A stretch of 13,149 bases of DNA, from the NCBI GenBank assembly GCA_022353185.1, contig JAKRWB010000536.1, positions 1-13,149 on the forward strand, in the 5' to 3' direction. Under the pieces are notes generated by a model that did no database searches, was not told the origin of the DNA, and worked only from the letters and a program-made list of their open reading frames with translations. Every line of letters starts with the position of its first letter. Within the stretch, counting starts at the first letter, position 1. The DNA comes from ANME-2 cluster archaeon. GTDB lineage: Archaea; Halobacteriota; Methanosarcinia; Methanosarcinales; Methanocomedenaceae. Below are positions 1 to 6,641 of this stretch, in pieces. The position numbers and the translations under genes were made by a program.

Positions 1-66
1 ATAACTTTACGATATTAAAAGTTATCGTAAATTTCATTTTTCGATTAGATGTCAAGTATAACTTTA

Positions 67-230
67 TATACTCAAGTAAATCCGACCGAAATGGTTTTTT
101 CTGGTTTAACTGGTAATACGACCATTCAACACTATATAACCACCACAACATGCGCCAGTACACCACTGGGCTGCCGCATGAGTATAACGGCTGGTCCTGC
201 TCAATATCGAAGGATACGGGGCAGGCACCG
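67..230. repeat. Direct repeat, copy A (~160 bp, hairpin at one end)
   Basis: This stretch recurs in the same orientation at 1727-1890. Over the core (101-230 against 1761-1890) I count 12 mismatches in 130 aligned positions with no gap, about 91% identity; the left edge diverges and has a one-base shift. The repeat is richer in G+C than the AT-rich DNA around it. Its right end (196-225) folds into a hairpin: a 7-bp outer stem, a 2x2 internal loop, a 4-bp inner stem (TATC/GATA) and the tetraloop GAAG. A weak open frame crosses it on the plus strand and another on the minus strand, but the minus-strand frame is interrupted by a stop in copy B. I therefore read it as a non-coding repeat or RNA-like element and not as a gene. 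No known family is recognised. Confidence 0.75.
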
Positions 231-396
231 TGGTTGATGTAATTTTTTCTGAGTCAGAATTGTGAGCTACTAAAGCCAGCGTAATTCAACCACAGAAAAC
301 ACCGAGTGCATAGAGGTTTTTTTGTGTTTTTAAACCTGCCCGCAGAATCTGATAACTACTTTGAAATAACTGTAGGAAAGATTTTAGCCAGAAAGG

Positions 397-518
397 TTAA
401 CTCACACCATGAATCAATGTTTCAGGTAGCTTCTGAAGCATAGTGTGTTCAACATTGTACAATGGAATACCCATAGGTAGAATTGAAAAATATTTGTATT
501 TGTTCAGATTACGTTTTT
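397..518 (-). pseudogene. Possible gene fragment cut by the MITE-like element
   Basis: On the minus strand about 40 codons are open from the edge of the inverted-repeat element at 519 down to a TAA at 397-399. The peptide looks protein-like (it contains IPLYNVEHTMLQKLPETL) and has no obvious start of its own. The frame runs straight out of the 130-bp element, which would fit an older gene interrupted by the insertion. I do not recognise the family, the length is short, and an open frame of this size can occur by chance in AT-rich DNA. Confidence 0.2.
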
Positions 519-648
519 GAGACTGTCGGAAAAGTCCATATTTCGACTGATTTTAACATATTTAATAAATGCTGCACGACGCAGCATAGTGTTTTACTTT
601 CCAACATTGGTTGAAATGTTTTGATTTTACCACTTTTCCGACAGTCTC
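519..648. mobile_element. MITE-like element, 130 bp with perfect 17-bp terminal inverted repeats
   Basis: The ends are exact reverse complements: gagactgtcggaaaagt at 519-535 and acttttccgacagtctc at 632-648. The interior is AT-rich, has no open frame, and contains two smaller hairpins: atgctgc/gcagcat at 569-587 around the loop acgac, and aacatt/aatgtt at 603-620. Short size, perfect terminal repeats and no transposase are what a non-autonomous miniature element mobilised in trans looks like. No clear target-site duplication is visible; the flanks share at most a TT. The parent IS family cannot be named from sequence alone. Confidence 0.75.
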
Positions 649-667
649 TTATTCGTTATTATTAATG

Positions 668-985
668 TCAAAGGTTTTCCATGACCTCTTTTTGTTTTTC
701 TATTTTTTTCCAGATATTATCAAGTTTTTCTCTGGTATCCTGGAATATTTGTTTTATTCTCTTTTCATTACACAATTCAATTTCCTCTCCACATTCGGGC
801 CATTTTTTCTCACATCTTGCTGCAAGTTCATAGCAATTCTTTTCTAGTTCTGGTAGATTTTTTTCGATGGCTGATCTTATATTTTTAATGCCAGATGGTT
901 CAACCTCATGTGCATTTTTGATCATGCCAGGTAACAGTTGGTTTTGGATCGTATTGAGTCGTTGGCAAGGGTCAATTATCACCAT
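668..985 (-). CDS. Hypothetical small charged, helical protein (105 aa)
   Basis: This minus-strand frame starts at an ATG at 985-983 and ends with TGA at 668-670, only 20 bp from the MITE-like element. An in-frame TTG at 1018 would add 11 residues. The product is rich in Lys, Glu, Ile, Leu and Asn, and its C-terminal half looks helical or coiled-coil (for example KIEKQKEVMENL at the end). It has five cysteines, four of them between about residues 47 and 72 (NCYELAARCEKKWPEC, then ELCNEK). There is no signal peptide or membrane segment. A GGAAG about nine bases before the ATG is a possible but weak ribosome site. The opposite strand gives only an F/L-rich shadow, which favours this strand as the coding one. 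I do not recognise the family. It lies between the two direct repeats in otherwise gene-poor DNA, so it may be a cargo gene or a relic. Confidence 0.4.
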   Translation of the reverse strand: MVIIDPCQRLNTIQNQLLPGMIKNAHEVEPSGIKNIRSAIEKNLPELEKNCYELAARCEKKWPECGEEIELCNEKRIKQIFQDTREKLDNIWKKIEKQKEVMENL

Positions 986-1042
986 ATTTAAACTTCCAGA
1001 TATAGACGATACTTTCAATACTTATGATTTATCCAGATGTGC

Positions 1043-1102
1043 ACCTATTACATGAGTTTCGGGTATTCAAAGATCGCTGCCAACTTAAACTTTACCACTC
1101 TA
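1043..1102 (-). repeat. Diverged inverted repeat, left arm
   Basis: Read on the minus strand, this matches 1554-1611 on the plus strand. The first 25 aligned bases (gagtggtaaagtttaagttg and onward) differ at only 2 positions; the remaining ~30 are weaker and need a one-base gap. The arm sits about 60 bp upstream of the start of the small gene at 668-985 and points toward it, so it could be part of that gene's leader. Both arms can be read as a short peptide containing PE(S/T)HV, which hints at two relics of one coding sequence. Confidence 0.5.
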
Positions 1103-1553
1103 CCCATTTACATCTTGAACCAACAACTCACTCAACCATATCATGGACATTCAACATAGATAATGCACAAATCCCTTTATTAAGTTTTCTCATCAACTAC
1201 GTTTTTTTTGAATTCATCTCCAGTTCAATAAATTTTTTCGCTGTCAACAAAAGCATTTCCGTCAAGCTGAAAAATTGATTCGAACAACGTTGTCAACAAT
1301 CCATATTTTTCATGACAGAGACATTTCATCAAAAACAGCTTGCATCGAATGATAAATTACATTTTCAAACATGTCGAATTCAATTCAGTATCAATTCTGT
1401 ACACTTAATCCTTGTCCTGATTTGTATTCTCCCTTCAAAGACTTCTTGACTTTCTTAAGATTATCTTCATGTTCGTTCTAACTCAATGATCCACAAGTAT
1501 TTATAGGTGGAAATATACATATTCAGTATATTCAATGTTGGGTAGCCGGATTG
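1103..1553. other. AT-rich intergenic stretch with no supported gene
   Basis: No frame here is convincing as a gene. On the minus strand there are a few short open pieces with coding-like composition, for example about 45 codons from roughly 1350 down to 1210 containing HEKYGLLTTLFESIF, and about 26 codons near 1400-1480 with many lysines. Each is bounded by stops and they lie in different frames. The pattern fits decayed coding DNA more than a functional gene. I see no tRNA, rRNA or CRISPR structure. Confidence 0.4.
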
Positions 1554-1611
1554 TGGAGTGGTTAAGTTTAACTTGGCAGCAGATTCAATTTGCCCGAAAG
1601 TCATGTATTAG
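1554..1611 (+). repeat. Diverged inverted repeat, right arm
   Basis: This is the plus-strand partner of 1043-1102. Together the arms enclose about 450 bp of gene-free DNA. Downstream of the arm a 30-codon frame continues to a TAA near 1668 (VLEIEKSVSGFLSIDELEF), again coding-like but too short and without a start. The arms are too diverged for recently moved transposon ends. Confidence 0.5.
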
Positions 1612-1726
1612 AAATTGAAAAATCGGTCTCAGGATTCCTATCAATCGATGAGCTTGAATTTGCTGAATAATAGTTGAGGGGAACCCTATATCAAATATTA
1701 TGTTTTTAACAATAATTAAAGATTAT

Positions 1727-1890
1727 GTACTCAAGTAAATACGAGCATAACGAAGATTTTCTGGTTTAACTGGTAATACGACCATTCAACACCACATAAT
1801 CACCCCAACATGCACCAGTACACCACCGGGCTGGCGCATGAGTATAACGCCTGGTCCTGCCCGATATCGAAGGATACGGGGCAGGTACTG
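1727..1890. repeat. Direct repeat, copy B (~160 bp, hairpin at one end)
   Basis: This is the second copy of the repeat at 67-230, in the same orientation and offset by 1660 bp over the core. Its terminal hairpin (1856-1885) has seven Watson-Crick pairs in the outer stem (cctgccc/gggcagg). In copy A one of these is a wobble pair because C1861 corresponds to T201, so pairing is kept although the sequence changed. The copy ends about 30 bp from the stop codon of the AIM24-family gene. Confidence 0.75.
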
Positions 1891-1918
1891 AAGTAGAATT
1901 AATACTGTTCTGATTTAC

Positions 1919-2647
1919 TTAATTGCCTAATAGTTTGCCTACAGACAAGCCGCCACTGCCGCTGCTACCCGTGTTCCCAATAGGCAGATGTGGCGCAAGT
2001 GCCGCTGCAAGGTTGGCAATGCTTAGGGACTGGATGATGACTTTACCTGGTCCGGTAAGCGTGGTCAGGAACAGTCCTTCGCCGCCGAACAGTGATGTTT
2101 TGATGCCGCCGGCCCTGGTAATATCGTACTGGACTGAAGAATCAAATCCTACCACTGACCCGGTATCCACTTTCAGTGTCTCCCCTGGCTGGAGTTCCTT
2201 GACCACAAAGTCGCCGCATGCATGAATGAACACAGTTCCATGGCCGCTGTATTTCTGGAGTATGAACCCCTCACCGCCGAAGAAACCCGCACCCAGTTTC
2301 TTGGTAAAAGCCACATCCATATCCACGCCGGATTCTGCGCAGAGGAATGCATCCCTCTGTGCAAGGAATTCCTTGCCCGGACCAATTGGTATAGCTTCTA
2401 TCTTACCAGGTACGTTGCCCCCGAATGCAACAAAACCTTTTCCATTTGAAGTGAATTCAGTAATGAAGAATGACTCTCCACTGACCATGCGCTTTAAGCC
2501 TTTCATAAGACCACCCTTTGCTTTTGCCTGCATGTCCATATTACTGCTCATGTGGTTCATGACCCCTGCTTCGGCATAGACGGTCTCGCCCCCAGCCAGG
2601 TGAAGTGTCACCAGCTGGAGATTATCTCCTGTAATTTCGTATTCCAT
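1919..2647 (-). CDS. AIM24 / TIGR00266 family protein
   Basis: The 242-residue product matches the TIGR00266/AIM24 family in length and in its run of glycine-punctuated beta strands. Family-like stretches include an early GGETVYAEAG segment (about residues 19-28), a KGGLMKGLKRMVSGESFF segment (about 44-61) and later glycine-rich turns (GAGFFGGEGFIL, SLFGGEGLF). The family forms a beta-rich fold. Yeast AIM24 is a mitochondrial inner-membrane factor, but the prokaryotic role is not established. There is no signal peptide or membrane helix. The C-terminus is a flexible Gly/Ser tail followed by LSVGKLLGN. The ATG at 2647 is supported by a strong GAGGAGG sequence 7-13 bases upstream. The gene stands alone, divergent from nfnA. 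Family assignment is confident; function is not known. Confidence 0.88.
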   Translation of the reverse strand: MEYEITGDNLQLVTLHLAGGETVYAEAGVMNHMSSNMDMQAKAKGGLMKGLKRMVSGESFFITEFTSNGKGFVAFGGNVPGKIEAIPIGPGKEFLAQRDAFLCAESGVDMDVAFTKKLGAGFFGGEGFILQKYSGHGTVFIHACGDFVVKELQPGETLKVDTGSVVGFDSSVQYDITRAGGIKTSLFGGEGLFLTTLTGPGKVIIQSLSIANLAAALAPHLPIGNTGSSGSGGLSVGKLLGN

Positions 2648-2684
2648 AACAATTTCCTCCTCGCATATATTTGAATTATGACAT

Positions 2685-2694
2685 ATTTATATTT
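2685..2694 (-). promoter_or_regulatory. TATA-like box for the AIM24-family gene
   Basis: On the minus strand the sequence aaatataaat lies about 43 bp before the ATG at 2647. With the usual archaeal spacing of about 26-27 bp from TATA centre to start, transcription would begin near 2663 and give a short leader carrying the GAGGAGG ribosome site (about 2654-2660). Position and sequence are seen; use as a promoter is inferred. Confidence 0.5.
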
Positions 2695-2826
2695 TTTGCA
2701 ATATTCATATTTTTCTCAAATTGACTAGAACAAATTTCCACCGTTAAACTTTTACTTTATTGCTTGCATTAAGGGACTCACTTAATCATACATTTGATCA
2801 ATATCATATTCGGAAGGTCAGTCAGA

Positions 2827-3672
2827 ATGCCATTTAAAATACTTGAAAAATTCCAGATAGTACCGACAATTCACCAGATGATAATCGATGCCCCGAAGAT
2901 TGCCAGAAAAGCAAAGGCAGGACAATTCATTATTCTCAAGATTGACGAAACAGGTGAGCGAATCCCCCTCACCATCGCTGATTTTGACCGTAAGAAAGGA
3001 ACCGTAACCACCATATTCATGGAAGTAGGCAAAACCACCAAACAATTATCCACATTGAGTGCCGGAGACAGCCTGCAGGATTTTGTGGGCCCGCTGGGCA
3101 ATCCTTCAGAGATTGAGCCATCAGACACTGTGGTATGCGTGGGCGGCGGCGTGGGTGTGGCACCTATTTACCCAATTGCCCGTGCTCATAAGGCGATTGG
3201 CAACAAGGTAATTTCCATCATCGGTGCCCGCAGTGCAGAACTCCTGCTGTGGGAGGATAAGATGCAGGAGGTTAGTGATGAATTGTACATCACCACCGAC
3301 GACGGCACAAAAGGACATCACGGTTTTGTTACTGACGTATTGAAAAAACTGTTGGAAGGGGATGAAACCATATCACTTGTTGTTTCCATCGGTCCCGCCA
3401 TTATGATGCGCACCGTGGCAGGAGTGACACATCCATTTGGTGTGAAGACCATTGTCAGTCTTAACAGCATCATGGTTGACGGTACCGGCATGTGCGGCGC
3501 ATGTCGTGTGCTGGTAGGCGGTGAGACCAAGTTTGCGTGCGTGGATGGTCCGGAATTCAATGCCCATGAGGTAGATTTCACTCTGCTTATGAACAGGCTA
3601 ATGATGTATAGGGATGAGGAGCAACAGGCACTTGAAAATTACAAATGTGACCATGAGGGATGCCAGTGTTAG
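2827..3672 (+). CDS. nfnA: NfnA-type subunit (ferredoxin:NADP oxidoreductase / sulfide dehydrogenase beta-like)
   Basis: The 281-residue product is the FAD and [2Fe-2S] subunit of an NfnAB/SudAB-type flavoenzyme, which couples NADPH, NAD(H) and ferredoxin. Visible are the flavin-binding RIPLT motif (residues 45-49), the nucleotide-binding GGGVGVAP loop (106-113) and the iron-sulfur region with Asp218, Cys223, Cys226 and Cys238. In this family the [2Fe-2S] cluster is bound by one Asp and three Cys, which these residues match. The start at 2827 (MPFKILEKF) fits the family; a TTG at 2794 would add 11 atypical residues. GGAAGG lies nine bases upstream of the chosen ATG. The C-terminus carries three more cysteines (CDHEGCQC, 274-281). 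The gene overlaps nfnB, so the two are almost certainly co-translated. The stop is TAG. True electron bifurcation versus simple transhydrogenase or sulfide dehydrogenase activity cannot be decided here. Confidence 0.9.
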   Translation: MPFKILEKFQIVPTIHQMIIDAPKIARKAKAGQFIILKIDETGERIPLTIADFDRKKGTVTTIFMEVGKTTKQLSTLSAGDSLQDFVGPLGNPSEIEPSDTVVCVGGGVGVAPIYPIARAHKAIGNKVISIIGARSAELLLWEDKMQEVSDELYITTDDGTKGHHGFVTDVLKKLLEGDETISLVVSIGPAIMMRTVAGVTHPFGVKTIVSLNSIMVDGTGMCGACRVLVGGETKFACVDGPEFNAHEVDFTLLMNRLMMYRDEEQQALENYKCDHEGCQC

Positions 3673-5045
3673 AGCGCAATGATATGCCAAGGCAGGACCC
3701 TGAGAAAAGACGTTCCAACTTTGACGAGGTAGCATTAGGATATTCCCATGAACAGGCATTGGCAGAGGCCAGCAGGTGTATCCAATGCAAAAAACCAACA
3801 TGTATAGCCGGATGTCCGGTTAGCATTGATATCCCGGCTTTTATTCAATATATGGCTGATGATGATATGGATGCGGCCATACGAGAGCTCAAGTCCATGA
3901 ACGCCCTGCCTGCCATCTGTGGCCGGGTGTGTCCCCAGGAGACCCAGTGTGAAGAGGTCTGTGTGCTTGGCAAAAAAGGTGAACCTGTGGCTATAGGCAG
4001 GCTGGAAAGATATGCAGCCGATCATGAACAGGATAATATTGAAACTGAGGCCGTTGAGAAGCCCGCAGCCACTGGCAAAAAGGTTGCTGTAGTTGGTTCC
4101 GGGCCCGCAGGCCTGACCGCTGCCGCCGAACTGGCTAAGATGGGACATGGCGTAACATTGTTCGAGGCATTGCACAAGGCAGGCGGTGTACTGGTGTATG
4201 GCATCCCGGAATTCAGGCTGCCCAAGTCCATTGTCCAGTCCGAAGTGGAATATGTGGGAAGCCTTGGTGTGGATATCCAGCTTAATACTGTTATAGGCAA
4301 ACTTGATACTGTGGATGAATTACTTGAAGAATACGATGCAGTGTTTTTGGGTACCGGTGCAGGTCTGCCTGTGTTCATGGGTATTGACGGCGAAAACCTC
4401 AGTGGTGTATATTCAGCCAACGAGTTCCTGACCCGGGTGAACCTGATGAAGGCGTACCAGTTCCCTGATTATGATACTCCTGTTAAGTGTGGTCAGAGGG
4501 TCGTGGTAGTAGGAGGCGGCAATGTGGCTATGGACTCTGCCAGATGTGCGGTACGGTTGGGTGCAGAGGAAGTCACTATCGTATATCGGCGTGGTGAAGA
4601 CGAGATGCCTGCCCGTAATGAGGAGATTGAGAATGCACGGGAAGAAGGTGTGAAGTTCAAGCTTTTATCCAATCCTACACGCATCTTAGGCGATGAGAGT
4701 AATTGGGTCACCCAGATTGAATGCCTGAACATGGAACTGTGTGAACCTGATGAATCAGGGAGGTGCAGGCCCGTACCTCTGGAAGGTTCAGAACATCTGA
4801 TGGACGTTGATGTGGTAATAATTGCAATCGGCACTTCCCCGAACCCGTTAATACCAATGACTACTAAGGGTCTTGAAACCTCAAAATGGGGGACTATCAT
4901 AGCTGATGAAGATGGGTTGAGTTCCAGGGAAGGTGTTTACGGTGGCGGCGATGTGGTTACCGGAGCGGCAACGGTTATAAGTGCTATGGGTGCGGGCAAG
5001 ACTGCTGCAAAAGCCATCGATAATTATCTGAAAAAGGATAAGTAA
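3660..5045 (+). CDS. nfnB: NfnB-type subunit (glutamate synthase small-subunit-like NADPH oxidoreductase)
   Basis: The product (461 residues from the ATG at 3660) has the architecture of NfnB, SudA and the glutamate synthase beta subunit. An N-terminal domain supplies eight cysteines for two [4Fe-4S] clusters (Cys40, 43, 48, 52 and Cys87, 91, 97, 101). An FAD Rossmann motif GSGPAG follows at 146-151, then GGVLVYGIPEFRLPK (about 175-189), an NADPH-binding GGGNVA motif at 285-290, and the C-terminal FAD motif YGGGDVVTGAATV. There is no glutamine amidotransferase domain and no gltB-like partner nearby; the partner is the overlapping nfnA. A GTG at 3666 is an attractive alternative start because GAGGG at 3655-3659 is well spaced for it, while the ATG at 3660 directly abuts that site. 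Either choice keeps the ERNDMPRQDP N-terminus typical of the family. Confidence 0.92.
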   Translation: MPVLERNDMPRQDPEKRRSNFDEVALGYSHEQALAEASRCIQCKKPTCIAGCPVSIDIPAFIQYMADDDMDAAIRELKSMNALPAICGRVCPQETQCEEVCVLGKKGEPVAIGRLERYAADHEQDNIETEAVEKPAATGKKVAVVGSGPAGLTAAAELAKMGHGVTLFEALHKAGGVLVYGIPEFRLPKSIVQSEVEYVGSLGVDIQLNTVIGKLDTVDELLEEYDAVFLGTGAGLPVFMGIDGENLSGVYSANEFLTRVNLMKAYQFPDYDTPVKCGQRVVVVGGGNVAMDSARCAVRLGAEEVTIVYRRGEDEMPARNEEIENAREEGVKFKLLSNPTRILGDESNWVTQIECLNMELCEPDESGRCRPVPLEGSEHLMDVDVVIIAIGTSPNPLIPMTTKGLETSKWGTIIADEDGLSSREGVYGGGDVVTGAATVISAMGAGKTAAKAIDNYLKKDK

Positions 5046-5132
5046 TACCTCATCATGATGCAAATTTATCCGGCTGGCGACGATTTTTATGAAGTAACCC
5101 GAAAACTATTTATTGTAAAATGTAATTATATA

Positions 5133-5191
5133 ATTGTGAGCGGGTGCAACGTTTTTATTAACTAACCCCCACTCCCAAACCCGCTCACAAT
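5133..5191. other. Long-stem hairpin between nfnB and the next flavoprotein gene
   Basis: A perfect 13-bp inverted repeat, attgtgagcgggt at 5133-5145 and acccgctcacaat at 5179-5191, encloses a 33-nt loop holding TTTTT and CCCCC runs. It lies about 90 bp after the nfnB stop and about 90 bp before the next start. It could be a transcription terminator or processing site for nfnAB, a regulator-binding site, or a small structured RNA. It is the only strong structure in this 237-bp gap; a 36-codon frame at 5055-5165 overlaps it but has no ribosome site. Confidence 0.5.
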
Positions 5192-5282
5192 AATTACTTT
5201 AAATTTATAATTTCAGAAGATGTTTTCAACCTATTTTCATTTACGGTAAATCTAATCTTCCATAAATTACACAGTATCACTC

Positions 5283-6641
5283 ATGACTGAAAATGTTGTT
5301 ATCCTGGGAGCAGGTGCAGTGGGTATGACAGTGGCTACATACTTAAAGCGGCATACAGGTCACAGGGTTACGGTCTTTTCATCCGATACACATACTGCAT
5401 ACAGCCAGTGCGGAATACCTTTTGTGCTGGAAGGGGTTATCCATGATTTCCCTGACCTGATAGTAAGACCCCTGGATACATTCCTGGACATGGGTATTGA
5501 CCTGCATCTGGAGACAACAGTAAACCACATTGATGCAACCGGTCAGAAAGTGATATCAGATGAAGGGATATTTGAATATGACCATCTGGTAATCGCTACA
5601 GGCAGCGTGCCCTTTATTCCTACTATTAAGGGGGGAGAACTGGATGGGGTGTTCACTTTACATACCTTATCTGATGGTATGAAAATTAACTGCTATATCA
5701 ACGACGGCAGTCGTGTCGTAATAATCGGTGCTGGTGGAATCGGGACTGAATTGGCAGGCAGTCTGGCAGTAAGGGGTATTGCTGTTACACTTGTCGAGGC
5801 ATTGCCACAGGCGCTTCCCCTGACCATGGACCCGGATATGGCTTTACTGGTACAGCAGCACCTTACTTTACTGGGTGTCCAGGTGGTCACGGGGGCACAT
5901 GTGGATTCCATAAACGGAAAACGTCATGTACGTTCGGTAAGTGTTCAGGGCGATACAGTACCAACAGGAACAGTCCTATCTGACATCGTAATTGTGGCAA
6001 CAGGACTCAGGGCTCTTAGCGGTATCGCCCGGGATGCGGGATATAAAATTGGTGCCACAGGTGGCATTGTTACTGATGAGCACCTGAGAGTCAGCGCAGA
6101 TGGTGAGATACTGGATAACGTGTATGCTGGTGGTGAATGCGCCGAAGTGAAGGAGTTCGTCACAGGTTCACCCTTTATCAGCAGGCTGGGTTCGGCTGCC
6201 AGGCGCATGGCTCTAGTGATTGGTGAGAACATAGCCGGACAGGATGCCGTTTATCCACCAACGCTCAGCCCCAATGTAGTGGTTGTAGGGGAAATGACGG
6301 CAGGTTCAGTTGGCATAACGTCCCATACTGCCGCCCTCAACGATATCAGCGTGGTATGTGGAATATCAGAAGGACGTACCAGGGCAGGGTATTACCCGGG
6401 TGGTTCACAGCTTAATGTCAAACTCATATTCTCAAATCGGCGGCTGGTGGGCGCACAGGTGGTGGCGGGTGAGGGAGTAAAGGAGCGCATAGATGCTCTT
6501 AGTCTTGCCATACGCATGGGCGCAACAGTGGATGACCTGCTTGAATGGGAGACTGCATATGCGCCGCCGGTGTCCATGATCATTGACCCTGTTACCTTTG
6601 CTGCCGATGATGCAAAGATGAAGATGGAAGGTTTAGCGTGA
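5283..6641 (+). CDS. FAD/NAD(P)-dependent disulfide oxidoreductase, CoA-disulfide reductase-like
   Basis: The 452-residue product is a class of pyridine-nucleotide oxidoreductase with a single active-site cysteine. It has an N-terminal FAD motif GAGAVG (residues 9-14), the redox centre SQCGIPF with Cys43, a second Rossmann motif GAGGIG (149-154) for NAD(P)H, the FAD-contacting YAGGECAE segment near residue 281, and a C-terminal dimerisation domain. In CoA-disulfide reductase, NADH oxidase and NADH peroxidase this lone cysteine cycles through a mixed disulfide or sulfenic acid; which reaction applies here is unknown. The ATG at 5283 gives the usual short N-terminus before the FAD motif. No ribosome site is visible before it, so the mRNA may be leaderless or nearly so. 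The stop overlaps the start of rtcA by four bases (GTGA), so the two should be translated together. That is an unusual pairing of functions. Confidence 0.85.
   Translation: MTENVVILGAGAVGMTVATYLKRHTGHRVTVFSSDTHTAYSQCGIPFVLEGVIHDFPDLIVRPLDTFLDMGIDLHLETTVNHIDATGQKVISDEGIFEYDHLVIATGSVPFIPTIKGGELDGVFTLHTLSDGMKINCYINDGSRVVIIGAGGIGTELAGSLAVRGIAVTLVEALPQALPLTMDPDMALLVQQHLTLLGVQVVTGAHVDSINGKRHVRSVSVQGDTVPTGTVLSDIVIVATGLRALSGIARDAGYKIGATGGIVTDEHLRVSADGEILDNVYAGGECAEVKEFVTGSPFISRLGSAARRMALVIGENIAGQDAVYPPTLSPNVVVVGEMTAGSVGITSHTAALNDISVVCGISEGRTRAGYYPGGSQLNVKLIFSNRRLVGAQVVAGEGVKERIDALSLAIRMGATVDDLLEWETAYAPPVSMIIDPVTFAADDAKMKMEGLA

Noticed and set aside
49..237. 62-codon plus-strand frame inside direct-repeat copy A
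   Set aside because: It has no ribosome site, no family resemblance, and the sequence conservation follows a hairpin-bearing repeat and not codon positions.
288..326. aaccacagaaaacaccgag...tttgtg stretch resembling dispersed CACAGA-type genomic repeats
   Set aside because: Only one imperfect copy is visible in the window and there is no convincing inverted partner, so it cannot be called a repeat from this sequence.
511..656. Target-site duplication around the MITE-like element
   Set aside because: The flanks (acgttttt and ttattcgt) share at most TT, which is too short to count.
1544..1612. tRNA-like stretch (gccggattgtggagtggtta and following)
   Set aside because: The D-arm-like look does not extend: no matching acceptor 3' strand, no anticodon stem and no proper T arm.
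1..1918. CRISPR array or defence island in the repeat-rich left end
   Set aside because: The repeats are two long copies and one inverted pair, with no regular short repeat/spacer pattern and no cas or defence genes.
2768..2786. Small inverted repeat attaag/cttaat upstream of nfnA as an operator
   Set aside because: Six AT-rich pairs around a 7-base gap are expected by chance in such DNA, and no clear TATA box fixes its position.
5132..5143. Match to the first 12 bases of the E. coli lac operator (aattgtgagcgg)
   Set aside because: It is part of the hairpin arm, the rest of the operator is absent, and nothing else suggests LacI or vector sequence in this archaeal context. Chance resemblance.
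5055..5165. 36-codon plus-strand frame after nfnB
   Set aside because: There is no ribosome site or promoter, it overlaps the hairpin, and the composition is unremarkable. Too short to support.
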